A stretch of DNA of 64,000 bases from Streptomyces tubercidicus (GTDB lineage: Bacteria; Actinomycetota; Actinomycetes; Streptomycetales; Streptomycetaceae). Below are positions 54,031-61,327 of this stretch, in pieces; the first letter of the stretch is position 1, and the number at the start of each line of letters is the position of its first letter. The position numbers and the translations under genes were made by a program. Location: positions 7,440,001-7,504,000 of the forward strand of contig NZ_CP114205.1 of the NCBI RefSeq assembly GCF_027497495.1, given 5' to 3'. Under the pieces are notes generated by a model. That model had not been told where the DNA came from, did no database searches, and saw only the letters and a list, made by a program, of their open reading frames with translations.

Positions 54031-55275
54031 TCAGCTCGACCCGGCCCCCGACCCGGCGCCGTCCTGCTTCAGCCTTGTCACCTTCCGGGGCAGTGGGCCC
54101 GTGCCGTCGGCCGGTGGGGAAGTGGCGGCGGGGGTGGCGGTGGCGGGTTTCAGGCCGTTGAGGATGGCCAGGCCCTGGCCGATGATGCCGGAGACGATCT
54201 CGTTGATTCCGTCGGTGCCGTTGAGGACGGTCAGCTGGGTGCCGGAGAGGCCCTCGGCGGCGGATTCGGCGAGGGCGGGGAGGTTTTCGATGGTGCGGTT
54301 GGCGGCGATCAGTTCCTGGTTGCCGTCCCGCAGCGAGCCCGCGAGGGCCGTGTTGGCGTCGGCGCGTGCCTGGGCGACGGTGCGTTCGGTGTACGCGCGG
54401 GCGTCCGCCTCGTAGCGGACCTGGTCACGCTGTGCCTCCGCCAGGGTGCGCAGCCGGTACGCCTCGGCGTCCGCGGGGCGGCGTACCTCGGCCTCCAGCC
54501 GCTGGGCGGCGAGCGAGGCCTGCCGCTCGGCCAGCGCGGTCTGCTCCTCGATGACCTCCTGCGAGGCCCTGGCCTGGGAGAGCGGGCCGGCCTGTGCGGC
54601 GCGGGCGTTGGACTGCTCGGTCTCGGCGAGGAAACCGGCCCGCTTGATCGCGGTGTCCCGCTCGTACTCCGCCTTCAACGCGGCCGCCTGCTGCTCCCGT
54701 TCGGTCGCCTCCTGGTCGGCCTTGGCCTGCGCGATCCGGGCCGTGCTGGCCACCGCGGCGGCGTGCGGTGCGGCGAGATTGGTGATGTAGCCGGAGGTGT
54801 CGGCGATCTCCTGGATCTGCAGCGCGTCGACGACGATGCCGAGCTTCTCCATCTCGGAGTGGCTGCCGTCCTTGACCTCCTGGGCGACCCGGTCCCGCTC
54901 CCGGATGATCTGCTCGACGGTCAGTCCGCCGACGATCGAGCGCAGATGACCGGCGAAGATCCGGCCGACCAGCTCTTCCATGGTGGCCTGCTCGGAGAGG
55001 AACCGGCGGGCGGCGTTGGCGATGGACGTCTGGTCGTCCCCGACCTTGAAGACGGCGACCGCCCGGACGCCGAGCCGGATGCCCTGCTGGGTGACGCAGT
55101 CCTCGGAGATCTCTGCCTCCCGCAGCGACAGCGACAGCACACTCGCCTTCTGTTTGACGGGCATGACCCAGCAGCCATGGCCGGTCACGATACGGAATTG
55201 GGCGTCCCCGGTCCGGCGCTTCGAGCCGGAGATCAACAGCGCCTCGTTCGGCGCCGGAACATGCCAGAACAACAT
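54031..55275 (-). CDS. Flotillin / SPFH-domain protein
   Basis: 414 residues. SPFH/band-7 domain about 1-180 (LFWHVPAPNEALLISGS; AVAVFKVGDD; RSIVGGLTVEQIIRERD), then a long Ala/Glu/Arg/Gln-rich coiled coil (about 180-330) with EA repeats, and a Pro/Thr-rich tail. Flotillins organise membrane microdomains. The first residues do not form a full transmembrane helix, so membrane contact is probably peripheral. Start ATG 55275. It belongs with the small NfeD-like gene just upstream. Confidence 0.92.
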   Translation of the reverse strand: MLFWHVPAPNEALLISGSKRRTGDAQFRIVTGHGCWVMPVKQKASVLSLSLREAEISEDCVTQQGIRLGVRAVAVFKVGDDQTSIANAARRFLSEQATMEELVGRIFAGHLRSIVGGLTVEQIIRERDRVAQEVKDGSHSEMEKLGIVVDALQIQEIADTSGYITNLAAPHAAAVASTARIAQAKADQEATEREQQAAALKAEYERDTAIKRAGFLAETEQSNARAAQAGPLSQARASQEVIEEQTALAERQASLAAQRLEAEVRRPADAEAYRLRTLAEAQRDQVRYEADARAYTERTVAQARADANTALAGSLRDGNQELIAANRTIENLPALAESAAEGLSGTQLTVLNGTDGINEIVSGIIGQGLAILNGLKPATATPAATSPPADGTGPLPRKVTRLKQDGAGSGAGSS

Positions 55276-55387
55276 CGGAAGGCTCCTGGTCCGGTGCGAC
55301 CTGCCTCGGGGGTGGAGTGCGGGGACGGCCGCAGGAAAAGGGAGTGCTCAGGTGACCGGATACGGTGCGCGGGACGGCCGGCCGGGG

Positions 55388-55609
55388 TCACGCGGGCAGC
55401 GGCGCGACGATCACCGATCGCGCCGAGGTGTGGTCCACCACGATGACCTGTGTATGCCGGGCGATGGGCTCGTGGGACCAGGCGGCGAAGGCCTCGGTGC
55501 CGCCGCGTACGGGCAGCAACACCTCTCCCGGGCCGTCGGCCGGGATGGAGACGGTCACCCGCCCGATCACCCCGATCGGGCTGAAGTCCGTCTCATCCGT
55601 CGCGCTCAC
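55388..55609 (-). CDS. Small NfeD-like OB-fold protein
   Basis: 73 residues: GVIGRVTVSIPADGPGEVLL, then GTEAFAAWS and HTQVIVVDHTS, the compact beta pattern of the C-terminal soluble domain of NfeD. NfeD proteins are usually encoded next to flotillins, which supports the call. GTG 55609 has GGAG about seven bases upstream; a longer frame runs on but has no codon bias and covers the next gene. It lies 112 bp upstream of flotillin on the same strand. Confidence 0.75.
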   Translation of the reverse strand: MSATDETDFSPIGVIGRVTVSIPADGPGEVLLPVRGGTEAFAAWSHEPIARHTQVIVVDHTSARSVIVAPLPA

Positions 55610-55740
55610 CCGGGCTCCGTCGCTGGTCAAAGCCGCTGTCGGCGCAGCCGCCGGACAGCGGGAAATCCTCGACAACTCAACGGTACTCCGGCGCGGGTGC
55701 CGCTCGCGCGGGCCGGCGCGGCAGCCGCCGCGGACCCGCT

Positions 55741-56061
55741 TCAGGCGTCCAGGCGGGCGGGCCGGGCCGCCGGGACGGCCGGCTTGCGTGGGGGCAGTAC
55801 GTCGGGCGCGCGATGGGGCCGGAGGGCCGTGAGGGCGGTCTCGGTCTCCTCCATCAGCGCGCGGTAGGAGACCAGGCGCTGCCACTCGGGATCGGCGACC
55901 CCGGGCACGGTGGCGGCGCGCTCGGTCCACTGCTTCACCAGCCCGGCGTACACCGGTGTCTGCCTGATGACCTCCGCGGTGATCCACCGCGGCATCTTCC
56001 CGGGGCGGGGGAGGGAGGTCGGTCCGTGACCTGCGACGGTGCCGGAAGAGGGGACGCTCAT
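55741..56061 (-). CDS. Hypothetical protein
   Basis: 106 residues, basic and Pro-rich at both ends, with a central helical part (WITAEVIRQTPVYAGLVKQW). Start ATG 56061; ribosome site weak. Possibly a regulator-size partner of the flotillin genes, but nothing recognisable. Codon bias supports a real gene. Confidence 0.6.
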   Translation of the reverse strand: MSVPSSGTVAGHGPTSLPRPGKMPRWITAEVIRQTPVYAGLVKQWTERAATVPGVADPEWQRLVSYRALMEETETALTALRPHRAPDVLPPRKPAVPAARPARLDA

Positions 56062-56223
56062 GGCCGTAGAAACGATTCTTCGACGCTGGGGTCACTGCGT
56101 ATTTTCGCAGCCGGCCGTACTTCCGCCGGTCAGGCGGGGACGCATCTCCGGCGAATATCACCCTATGCAGTGATCTATAGCCGGGAAGCGGGCCAATCCG
56201 GACGAAGGAACGTTGTCGCAGTC

Positions 56224-57192
56224 ATGGAACCGAGGGAGTTGTGGGAGCGCCACGCGGTACTCGCACAGGCGTTTTGCAGCAGCGATGACGAGGTCCGCCG
56301 AACACAGGGACTCCTGGACGAGGCCGAGGCCCGCCGTTCGCGGACCCTGGCCGCCTTCGCGGTGACCGTGGGCAGTGACGCGGTGGTGGCGGACCTGCTC
56401 GGCCTGGAGGAACGCGAAGTGCGGCTGGCCCGGCGCACGGTGGGCAAGGAAGACGCCCGCGCGGTCGCCAAGAGCCTGCTGGCCCAGCCCACGGGCGAGC
56501 AGCCCCCCGCGCAGCAGCAGCCCGCGCCACCGGCCCCCGGTCAGCAAGCTCCTGCCGCACCTCAGGCCCCCACGCAACAGGCCCCCGCGCCACAGCCCCC
56601 CGTACAGCAGCCGGTCCAGGCGGCCGCCGCGCCGGGCGCCGCGCACCCCGCGGCACCGCCGCCGACCGGCCCGGCTCCCCAGCCCTCCGAACCGGCCTGG
56701 GCACCGGCCCTGGACGCGGTCCTGATGAGCAGCTGGCACAACGGGGTCGACCTCACCGCCCTGGCCACCGAACTCGGCCTCGACGTACGGCTGCTGGTGG
56801 CCCGCGCACAACAGCTGTCCGCCGAGAGCCGCCCGATGCCGCCCGCCCCCTCGGACCGCACGGGACGGCACCGGCGGCTGGTCAATGTCCCGCCGCCACA
56901 GCCCGAGACCCCCCATCTGACATGGCGCGAGCGACCACAGCACCCGCCACGGGAGCACTACGAGCCCGACCCCTGGAAGCAGCAGCCGTACCCGCACTAC
57001 CCGGACCCACAGCAGTACCAGGAATACCGGGTGTACGAGGAACACCAGCAGTATCAGCAGCCCGTCCAGCCCACCTGGGATGCCAACGCCATCACCGCCG
57101 CCCAGCACGACTGGGACGGCATCCTCAGCCAGTGGGAGGCCAACACCTCGCCCCAACCACCCCTCTCCGCGCCCGGTCAGGGCGGCGGGTGA
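56224..57192 (+). CDS. Hypothetical protein with Pro/Gln-rich middle
   Basis: 322 residues. N-terminal helical part (about 1-90, MEPRELWERHAVLAQAF) with a helix-turn-helix-like segment, then a 100-residue Ala/Pro/Gln linker, a second helical unit (about 160-210, SSWHNGVDLTALATELGLDV) and a Tyr/Pro/Gln-rich C-terminus. The two helical units look like paired DNA-binding-like modules. ATG 56224, with GAAGGA about 15 bases upstream. Function unknown. Confidence 0.65.
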   Translation: MEPRELWERHAVLAQAFCSSDDEVRRTQGLLDEAEARRSRTLAAFAVTVGSDAVVADLLGLEEREVRLARRTVGKEDARAVAKSLLAQPTGEQPPAQQQPAPPAPGQQAPAAPQAPTQQAPAPQPPVQQPVQAAAAPGAAHPAAPPPTGPAPQPSEPAWAPALDAVLMSSWHNGVDLTALATELGLDVRLLVARAQQLSAESRPMPPAPSDRTGRHRRLVNVPPPQPETPHLTWRERPQHPPREHYEPDPWKQQPYPHYPDPQQYQEYRVYEEHQQYQQPVQPTWDANAITAAQHDWDGILSQWEANTSPQPPLSAPGQGGG

Positions 57193-57231
57193 GGGGGACG
57201 GTCCGCGCACTGCGGACGTCGCATACAGTGG

Positions 57232-57316
57232 GCGGCGAGCCGTGACTGGCGCTGGGGTGGAGCACCACCGGGGAGCGGCTCGGCCATCCAAGGCCGGTGC
57301 CGCGCGCCTGGGCGAT
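57232..57316 (+). ncRNA. ZTP (pfl) riboswitch ahead of folD
   Basis: The conserved ZTP/pfl core is readable: CGTGACTGGCG (57241-57251), a helix GGGTGG-AGC-ACCACC, the GGGGAGCG segment, a variable hairpin (57279-57300) and the closing CCGCGCGCCTGGGC (about 57300-57313). It lies 25 bases before the folD start. Such RNAs bind ZTP/ZMP, which rises when 10-formyl-THF is short, and turn on folate one-carbon genes. folD is a classic target. Confidence 0.92.
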
Positions 57317-57341
57317 CCCACCTGATACTCAGGAGCAGCCC

Positions 57342-58196
57342 ATGTCCCCGGAAGCCCGCCTCATGGACGGCAGCGCACTGGCCCGCACCCTCGTCGAACA
57401 GGCCGCCCGGCGCGCGGCGGACCTCACCGAACGGACCGGCACGGCCCCGTGTCTGGCGACCGTCCTCGTGGGCGACGATCCCGCCTCGGTGACGTATGTC
57501 CGTATGAAGCGCAACCGTTGTGCGAAGGCCGGCATCCTCTCCCGGCATGTCGCGCTGCCCGCCGCCACCACGACCGCGGAGCTGGTCGGCACGATCACCG
57601 CACTGTCGAACGACCCCGAGGTGCACGGCATCCTGCTCCAGCATCCGGCCGGCCCGCACATCGACGAGCGTGCCGCGTTCGAGGCGATCGCCCCCGAGAA
57701 GGATGTCGACGGCGTGACCTGCCACTCCTTCGCCGCGATGAGCTTCGGCCTGGACGGCTTCGCCTCCTGCACGCCCGGCGGCATCCTGCGGCTGCTCGAT
57801 CACTATGACGTCGACCTGGCCGGCAAGCATGCGGTCGTGGTCGGCCGTAGCGCGATCCTCGGCAAGCCCGTGGGGATGCTGCTGCTCGGCCGCGATGCCA
57901 CGGTCACCTACTGCCACTCCCGCACCACCGACCTGGCGTCGCTCACCAGGGAAGCCGATGTCCTGATCGCGGCCGTCGGCCGGCCCCGGTTCCTGGGCGG
58001 GGAGCACATCAAGCCCGGTGCCGTCGTGATCGACGCCGGATCCAACCCGGGCAACGTCGGTGATGTGGACTTCGAGGCGGCGCGTACCCGTGCCTCGCTG
58101 ATCACCCCGGTGCCCGGCGGTGTGGGCCCCATGACGATTGCCACGCTGCTCACCCAGACCGTCGATGCCGCGGCCGCTCAGCTGAACGCGGTCTGA
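57342..58196 (+). CDS. folD: Bifunctional methylene-THF dehydrogenase/cyclohydrolase
   Basis: 284 residues. Motifs: YVRMKRNRCAKAG (catalytic Lys and Tyr region), PEKDVDGVTC, GRSAILGKPVGMLLL for NADP, and PGGVGPMTIATLLTQT. It converts 5,10-methylene-THF to 10-formyl-THF. ATG 57342 has AGGAGC upstream. Controlled by the ZTP riboswitch in its leader. Neighbours are demethylating enzymes that release methylene-THF, so it can recycle their one-carbon units. Confidence 0.95.
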   Translation: MSPEARLMDGSALARTLVEQAARRAADLTERTGTAPCLATVLVGDDPASVTYVRMKRNRCAKAGILSRHVALPAATTTAELVGTITALSNDPEVHGILLQHPAGPHIDERAAFEAIAPEKDVDGVTCHSFAAMSFGLDGFASCTPGGILRLLDHYDVDLAGKHAVVVGRSAILGKPVGMLLLGRDATVTYCHSRTTDLASLTREADVLIAAVGRPRFLGGEHIKPGAVVIDAGSNPGNVGDVDFEAARTRASLITPVPGGVGPMTIATLLTQTVDAAAAQLNAV

Positions 58197-58197
58197 G

Positions 58198-58230
58198 CGC
58201 TGCCCGGCTGCGGCGGGCGGCCGGGCAGCG
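58198..58230 (+). terminator. Terminator after folD
   Basis: Arms CGCTGCCCGG and CCGGGCAGCG (58198-58207, 58221-58230) just past the folD stop. Confidence 0.75.
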
Positions 58231-58265
58231 GGTGGTGATCTCCGGCCGCCGGCCCGCGTGCGGTG

Positions 58266-58304
58266 GCGCCGGGCGCGGCATCCAGGAGAGGCCGCGCCCG
58301 GCGC
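58266..58304 (-). terminator. Terminator after old-yellow-enzyme gene
   Basis: Perfect 14-base arms (58266-58279, 58291-58304) next to the stop of the flavin oxidoreductase gene. Confidence 0.8.
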
Positions 58305-58311
58305 GCCGGAG

Positions 58312-59433
58312 TCAGTTCAGCGTCTTCAGCATCGAGGCGTCGAACGGCACGAGCGCGTCGGTGCGGCCCGCGAGGATCTTGGCGGCCCACTCCGGGTCGC
58401 CGAGCAGCGCCCGCCCGATGGCGACGAGGTCGAACTCGTCCCGCTCCAGCCTGTCCAGCAGCCGGTCGATGCCGGAGACCCTGGCCTGTTCGAGGCTGAA
58501 CGTGCCGATGAACTCCTTGTCGAGACCGACGGAGCCCACGGTGACGGTCGGCCGGCCGGAGAGCTTTTTGACCCATCCCGCGAGGTTGAGATCCGAATCC
58601 TCGAACTCGGGCAGCCAGTAGCGGCGCGTCGAGCAGTGGAAGGCGGTGACGCCGGCGTCCGTCAGCGGTGCCACGATCGCCTGGAGTTCTTCCGGCGTAT
58701 CGGCAAGGCGGGCTTCGTACTTGCGCATCTTCCACTGGGACATCCGGAAGAGGATCGGGAAGTCCGGGGAGACCGCTTCCCGGCAGGCCGCCACGACCTC
58801 GGCGGCGAAACGGGTACGGGCGCCGATGCTGCCGCCGTAGGCATCGGTGCGCCGGTTGGTGCCCGACCACAGGAACTGGTCGATCAAGTAGCCGTGGGCG
58901 CCGTGCAGTTCGACCCCGTCGAAGCCGAGCCGCTCGGCGGCGGCCGCCGCCTCGGCGAACGCCGCTATCACCTCGTCGAGATCCCGCTGGGTCATCGCAT
59001 GCCCGGACGGTGTGCCATCGACGGTGATCCCGGACGGGCCGGACGGCGGGGCGTCGGGGAACGGGGGTGCGCCCGCCTGACGGGCCATGCCGACGTGCCA
59101 CAGCTGCGGCATGATCGTCCCGCCCGCCGCATGCACCGCCGCCACGACACCGGCCCAGCCGTCGAGGGCGTCCGTGCCGTGAAAGCGGGGAACCGCGTCG
59201 CTGGTTCCGGCGGCGGCGTGTCCGACGTAGGTCCCCTCCGTGATGACCAGGCCGACGCCGCCGGCCGCGCGGCGGGCGTAATAGTCCGCGACATCGGCGC
59301 CCGGGACACCGCCCGGCGAGAACTCGCGGGTCATCGGCGCCATGGCGATCCGGTTGGGCACGGTGAGGCCGCCCAGGGCGAAGGGGCGGGAGAGCGTCTG
59401 GGCCGCTCGGGTGGCGGCGGCGCTGGGAGTCAC
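58312..59433 (-). CDS. NADH:flavin oxidoreductase, old yellow enzyme family
   Basis: 373 residues of a TIM-barrel FMN protein. Motifs: NRIAMAPMTR (first strand), HGAHGYLIDQFLWSGTNRRTD (active-site His region; read from 58900), and VAIGRALLGDPEWA. No second iron-sulfur/FAD domain of the trimethylamine-dehydrogenase kind. It may reduce an enone or take part in N-demethylation, as similar genes sit in betaine-catabolism clusters. Monocistronic toward a terminator; the upstream gene reads the same way after 177 bp. Confidence 0.9.
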   Translation of the reverse strand: MTPSAAATRAAQTLSRPFALGGLTVPNRIAMAPMTREFSPGGVPGADVADYYARRAAGGVGLVITEGTYVGHAAAGTSDAVPRFHGTDALDGWAGVVAAVHAAGGTIMPQLWHVGMARQAGAPPFPDAPPSGPSGITVDGTPSGHAMTQRDLDEVIAAFAEAAAAAERLGFDGVELHGAHGYLIDQFLWSGTNRRTDAYGGSIGARTRFAAEVVAACREAVSPDFPILFRMSQWKMRKYEARLADTPEELQAIVAPLTDAGVTAFHCSTRRYWLPEFEDSDLNLAGWVKKLSGRPTVTVGSVGLDKEFIGTFSLEQARVSGIDRLLDRLERDEFDLVAIGRALLGDPEWAAKILAGRTDALVPFDASMLKTLN

Positions 59434-59610
59434 GTGTGGGTCTCCTAGGACGAGAACGCGGTTGCGGAGCGCCGCCGGGTGGCGGGCGTTCCGCTGTCCC
59501 CAACACGCGAAAGCGGCGGCGTCATCCGCTTCGTACTGTCTGGTGCGCCACAGGCGGGAGAGCCCAAGTGTCCCGCTGCTGTCGTTGCGCCGTCGCGCCG
59601 TCGGTGGAGG

Positions 59611-60783
59611 TCAGGTGGTGACCGGCTGGGTGGCGCGCGCCAGTTCGCGGCGGAGGCGCATGAAGGGGCGGGGGCGGTTGAGGGCGAGTACGGCGGTGGT
59701 CTTGCCGTCGCGTTCGTAGCAGGCGAGGAAGCTGCGGTCGTCGGGTGAGCCCTCGACGATGCGCGGGGTGTCGCCGGGCAGTCGTCGGCCGGCGAACTGG
59801 ATGCGTACGCCGTACTGGTCGGACCAGAAGTACGGCAGGCTCCGGTGGACCGCGACGGTCCGGCCGGCCAGCAGATTCCGGATGGCGACCGTGGCCTGCT
59901 CGGTGGCGCTGGTCCAGTGTTCCGCGCGGGTGCCGTCCACCCTGGCGACATCGCCGACCGCCACGATCCGGGGCTGTGGGGTGACCCCGCCCGCATCGCA
60001 GCACACCCCGTCGTCGAGCGGGAGCCCGGACCCTTCGAGCCAGGCGGTGTGCGGGCGTACCCCGACGCCGACGACGACCACCTCGGCGGGGAGCAGCCGG
60101 CCGTCGGCCAGTTCAACCCCGGTGACACGGTTCCCGGCGCCGCCGTCGTGCAGGCGGGCGACACCGGTTCCGGTGAGCAGGGTGACGCCGTGGTCGGCAT
60201 GGAGGGCGGCGCAGATCTCGGCCATCGTGTCGCCGAGTTGGGGGACGAGGGGGAGCGGGGCGGCTTCGACCACGGTGACGTGATGGCCGAGAGCGGCGCA
60301 GGAGGAGGCGACCTCGGCGCCGATGAAGCCGCCGCCGATCACCACGACCCTGACCGGGCCCCGGACCAGTTCCGCGCGCAGTGCCTGGGCGTCCTCAAGG
60401 GTGCGCAGGGTGTGTGTTCCGGTGGGTGCCGGGCCGGGGAGGTGGCGCGGGCCGGCGCCGGTGGCGATCACCACGCCGTCGGTGGTGAGCGACCGGCCTC
60501 CGTCGAGGAGCACCGCGCGCCCTCGGGTGTCGAGCCCGGTGGCCCGGGTGCCGAGCAGCCATTCGGCGTCCAGTTCGGCGATCTCCTCGGCGTCGGCCAG
60601 GGCCAGTTGACCCTGGTCCGTGGTGGCGCCGGTGAGGAAGCCCTTGGACAGCGGTGGGCGGTCGTAGGGGCGGTGGTGCTCCGCCCCGACGATCACCAGA
60701 CGGCCGTCGAACCCTTGGGCGCGCAGGGCCCGCGCGGCGTACAGACCTGCCAGCGAGGCCCCGATGACAGCGACCGACTTCAT
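59611..60783 (-). CDS. FAD/NAD-dependent ferredoxin reductase
   Basis: 390 residues of the rhodocoxin/putidaredoxin reductase type: FAD motif VAVIGASLAGLYAARALRAQ, NAD motif VVVIGGGFIGAEVASSC and the ATG-GPR segment (VIATGAGPRHLPG). It passes electrons from NADH to a ferredoxin for a Rieske oxygenase or similar. Its start codon overlaps the stop of the truncated Rieske ferredoxin gene upstream (ATGA), so both were made as a pair. No oxygenase component is in the window. Confidence 0.92.
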   Translation of the reverse strand: MKSVAVIGASLAGLYAARALRAQGFDGRLVIVGAEHHRPYDRPPLSKGFLTGATTDQGQLALADAEEIAELDAEWLLGTRATGLDTRGRAVLLDGGRSLTTDGVVIATGAGPRHLPGPAPTGTHTLRTLEDAQALRAELVRGPVRVVVIGGGFIGAEVASSCAALGHHVTVVEAAPLPLVPQLGDTMAEICAALHADHGVTLLTGTGVARLHDGGAGNRVTGVELADGRLLPAEVVVVGVGVRPHTAWLEGSGLPLDDGVCCDAGGVTPQPRIVAVGDVARVDGTRAEHWTSATEQATVAIRNLLAGRTVAVHRSLPYFWSDQYGVRIQFAGRRLPGDTPRIVEGSPDDRSFLACYERDGKTTAVLALNRPRPFMRLRRELARATQPVTT

Positions 60784-60905
60784 ACGGCGGTGCCCTCCTC
60801 GGCGGCGGGGCGGTGGACGTGGATCATGCCGTTCTCGACGGTCACGGGGTGGGTGCGTACGGCCTCGCCGGTGGGTAGGGCGGCGAGAGGGCAGACAGGA
60901 ATCAC
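60780..60905 (-). pseudogene. Rieske ferredoxin remnant, internally deleted
   Basis: 41 residues. The start (VIPVCPLAALPTGEAVR) matches the N-terminus of small Rieske ferredoxin subunits; the rest (THPVTVENGMIHVHRP) matches their C-terminus. The middle of about 60-65 residues, holding the two Cys-x-His pairs for the [2Fe-2S] cluster, is missing and the frame is kept. GTG 60905 has GGGGG ahead; the stop overlaps the reductase start. It may survive as a leader for translational coupling. Family assignment is from motif memory and should be checked by alignment. Confidence 0.7.
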
Positions 60906-60944
60906 GGGACCCCCGGTTACTTTTCGGTAGTCATCGAGTTTCGT

Positions 60945-60973
60945 GTTGCGCACGATGAGGCGCCATGCGCAAC
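60945..60973. promoter_or_regulatory. Inverted GTTGCGCA / TGCGCAAC pair
   Basis: GTTGCGCA (60945-60952) and TGCGCAAC (60966-60973), perfect complements 13 bases apart, just ahead of the ferredoxin-reductase operon. Confidence 0.65.
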
Positions 60974-61154
60974 AGAATCCAGCCGGGGCGCGGCTGCGTC
61001 AAGCGGTCCCCGGAAATGCTGAAGCTCCGAAGTCCGGTCCCTGGCCGGGGTGTCGGGTGGTGAGATCGTGCGTCGGACCCCGTGTCGGTCCCGCGTCGGA
61101 TCCCGTGCCCGGGGGCGCGGGGCATCCCTTTGCCAAGAGCTGGCTCGCACCCCC

Positions 61155-61184
61155 TTGACGGTGCCGATCCGCCGTTCCCACTAT
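61155..61184 (+). promoter_or_regulatory. Possible promoter of the dimethylglycine dehydrogenase gene
   Basis: TTGACG (61155-61160), 18 bases, then CACTAT (61179-61184). The half-sites at 61194-61220 would lie over the transcription start. Confidence 0.4.
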
Positions 61185-61193
61185 GTCTCTCAT

Positions 61194-61220
61194 CGCGCAA
61201 CCAGTCGTGCAGTGCGCAAC
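61194..61220. promoter_or_regulatory. Two direct GCGCAAC half-sites
   Basis: CGCGCAAC at 61194-61201 and TGCGCAAC at 61213-61220 repeat the motif found in the inverted pair 240 bases away, suggesting one regulator for both directions. Confidence 0.6.
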
Positions 61221-61272
61221 AAGGGGTGGGGCATGCCGCATCACGTCCATGCCGTTGGCACGGTCGTGGTCC

Positions 61273-61287
61273 TGTAACGGCGTTACA
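61273..61287. promoter_or_regulatory. 15-base palindrome, likely operator
   Basis: TGTAACG-G-CGTTACA, 40 bases ahead of the ATG at 61328 in the leader of the dehydrogenase gene. Confidence 0.65.
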
Positions 61288-61327
61288 GCCACCCCAGCGG
61301 ACCACTCCGACCAGCAGGAGGAGGGAC

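Larger units (their letters stand above)
60906..61327. other. Divergent regulatory region with several repeats
   Basis: 422 bases without a supported gene between the reductase operon and the dimethylglycine dehydrogenase gene. It carries four GCGCAAC half-sites, a promoter-like pair and a 15-base palindrome, so it is dense in control elements. Confidence 0.6.
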
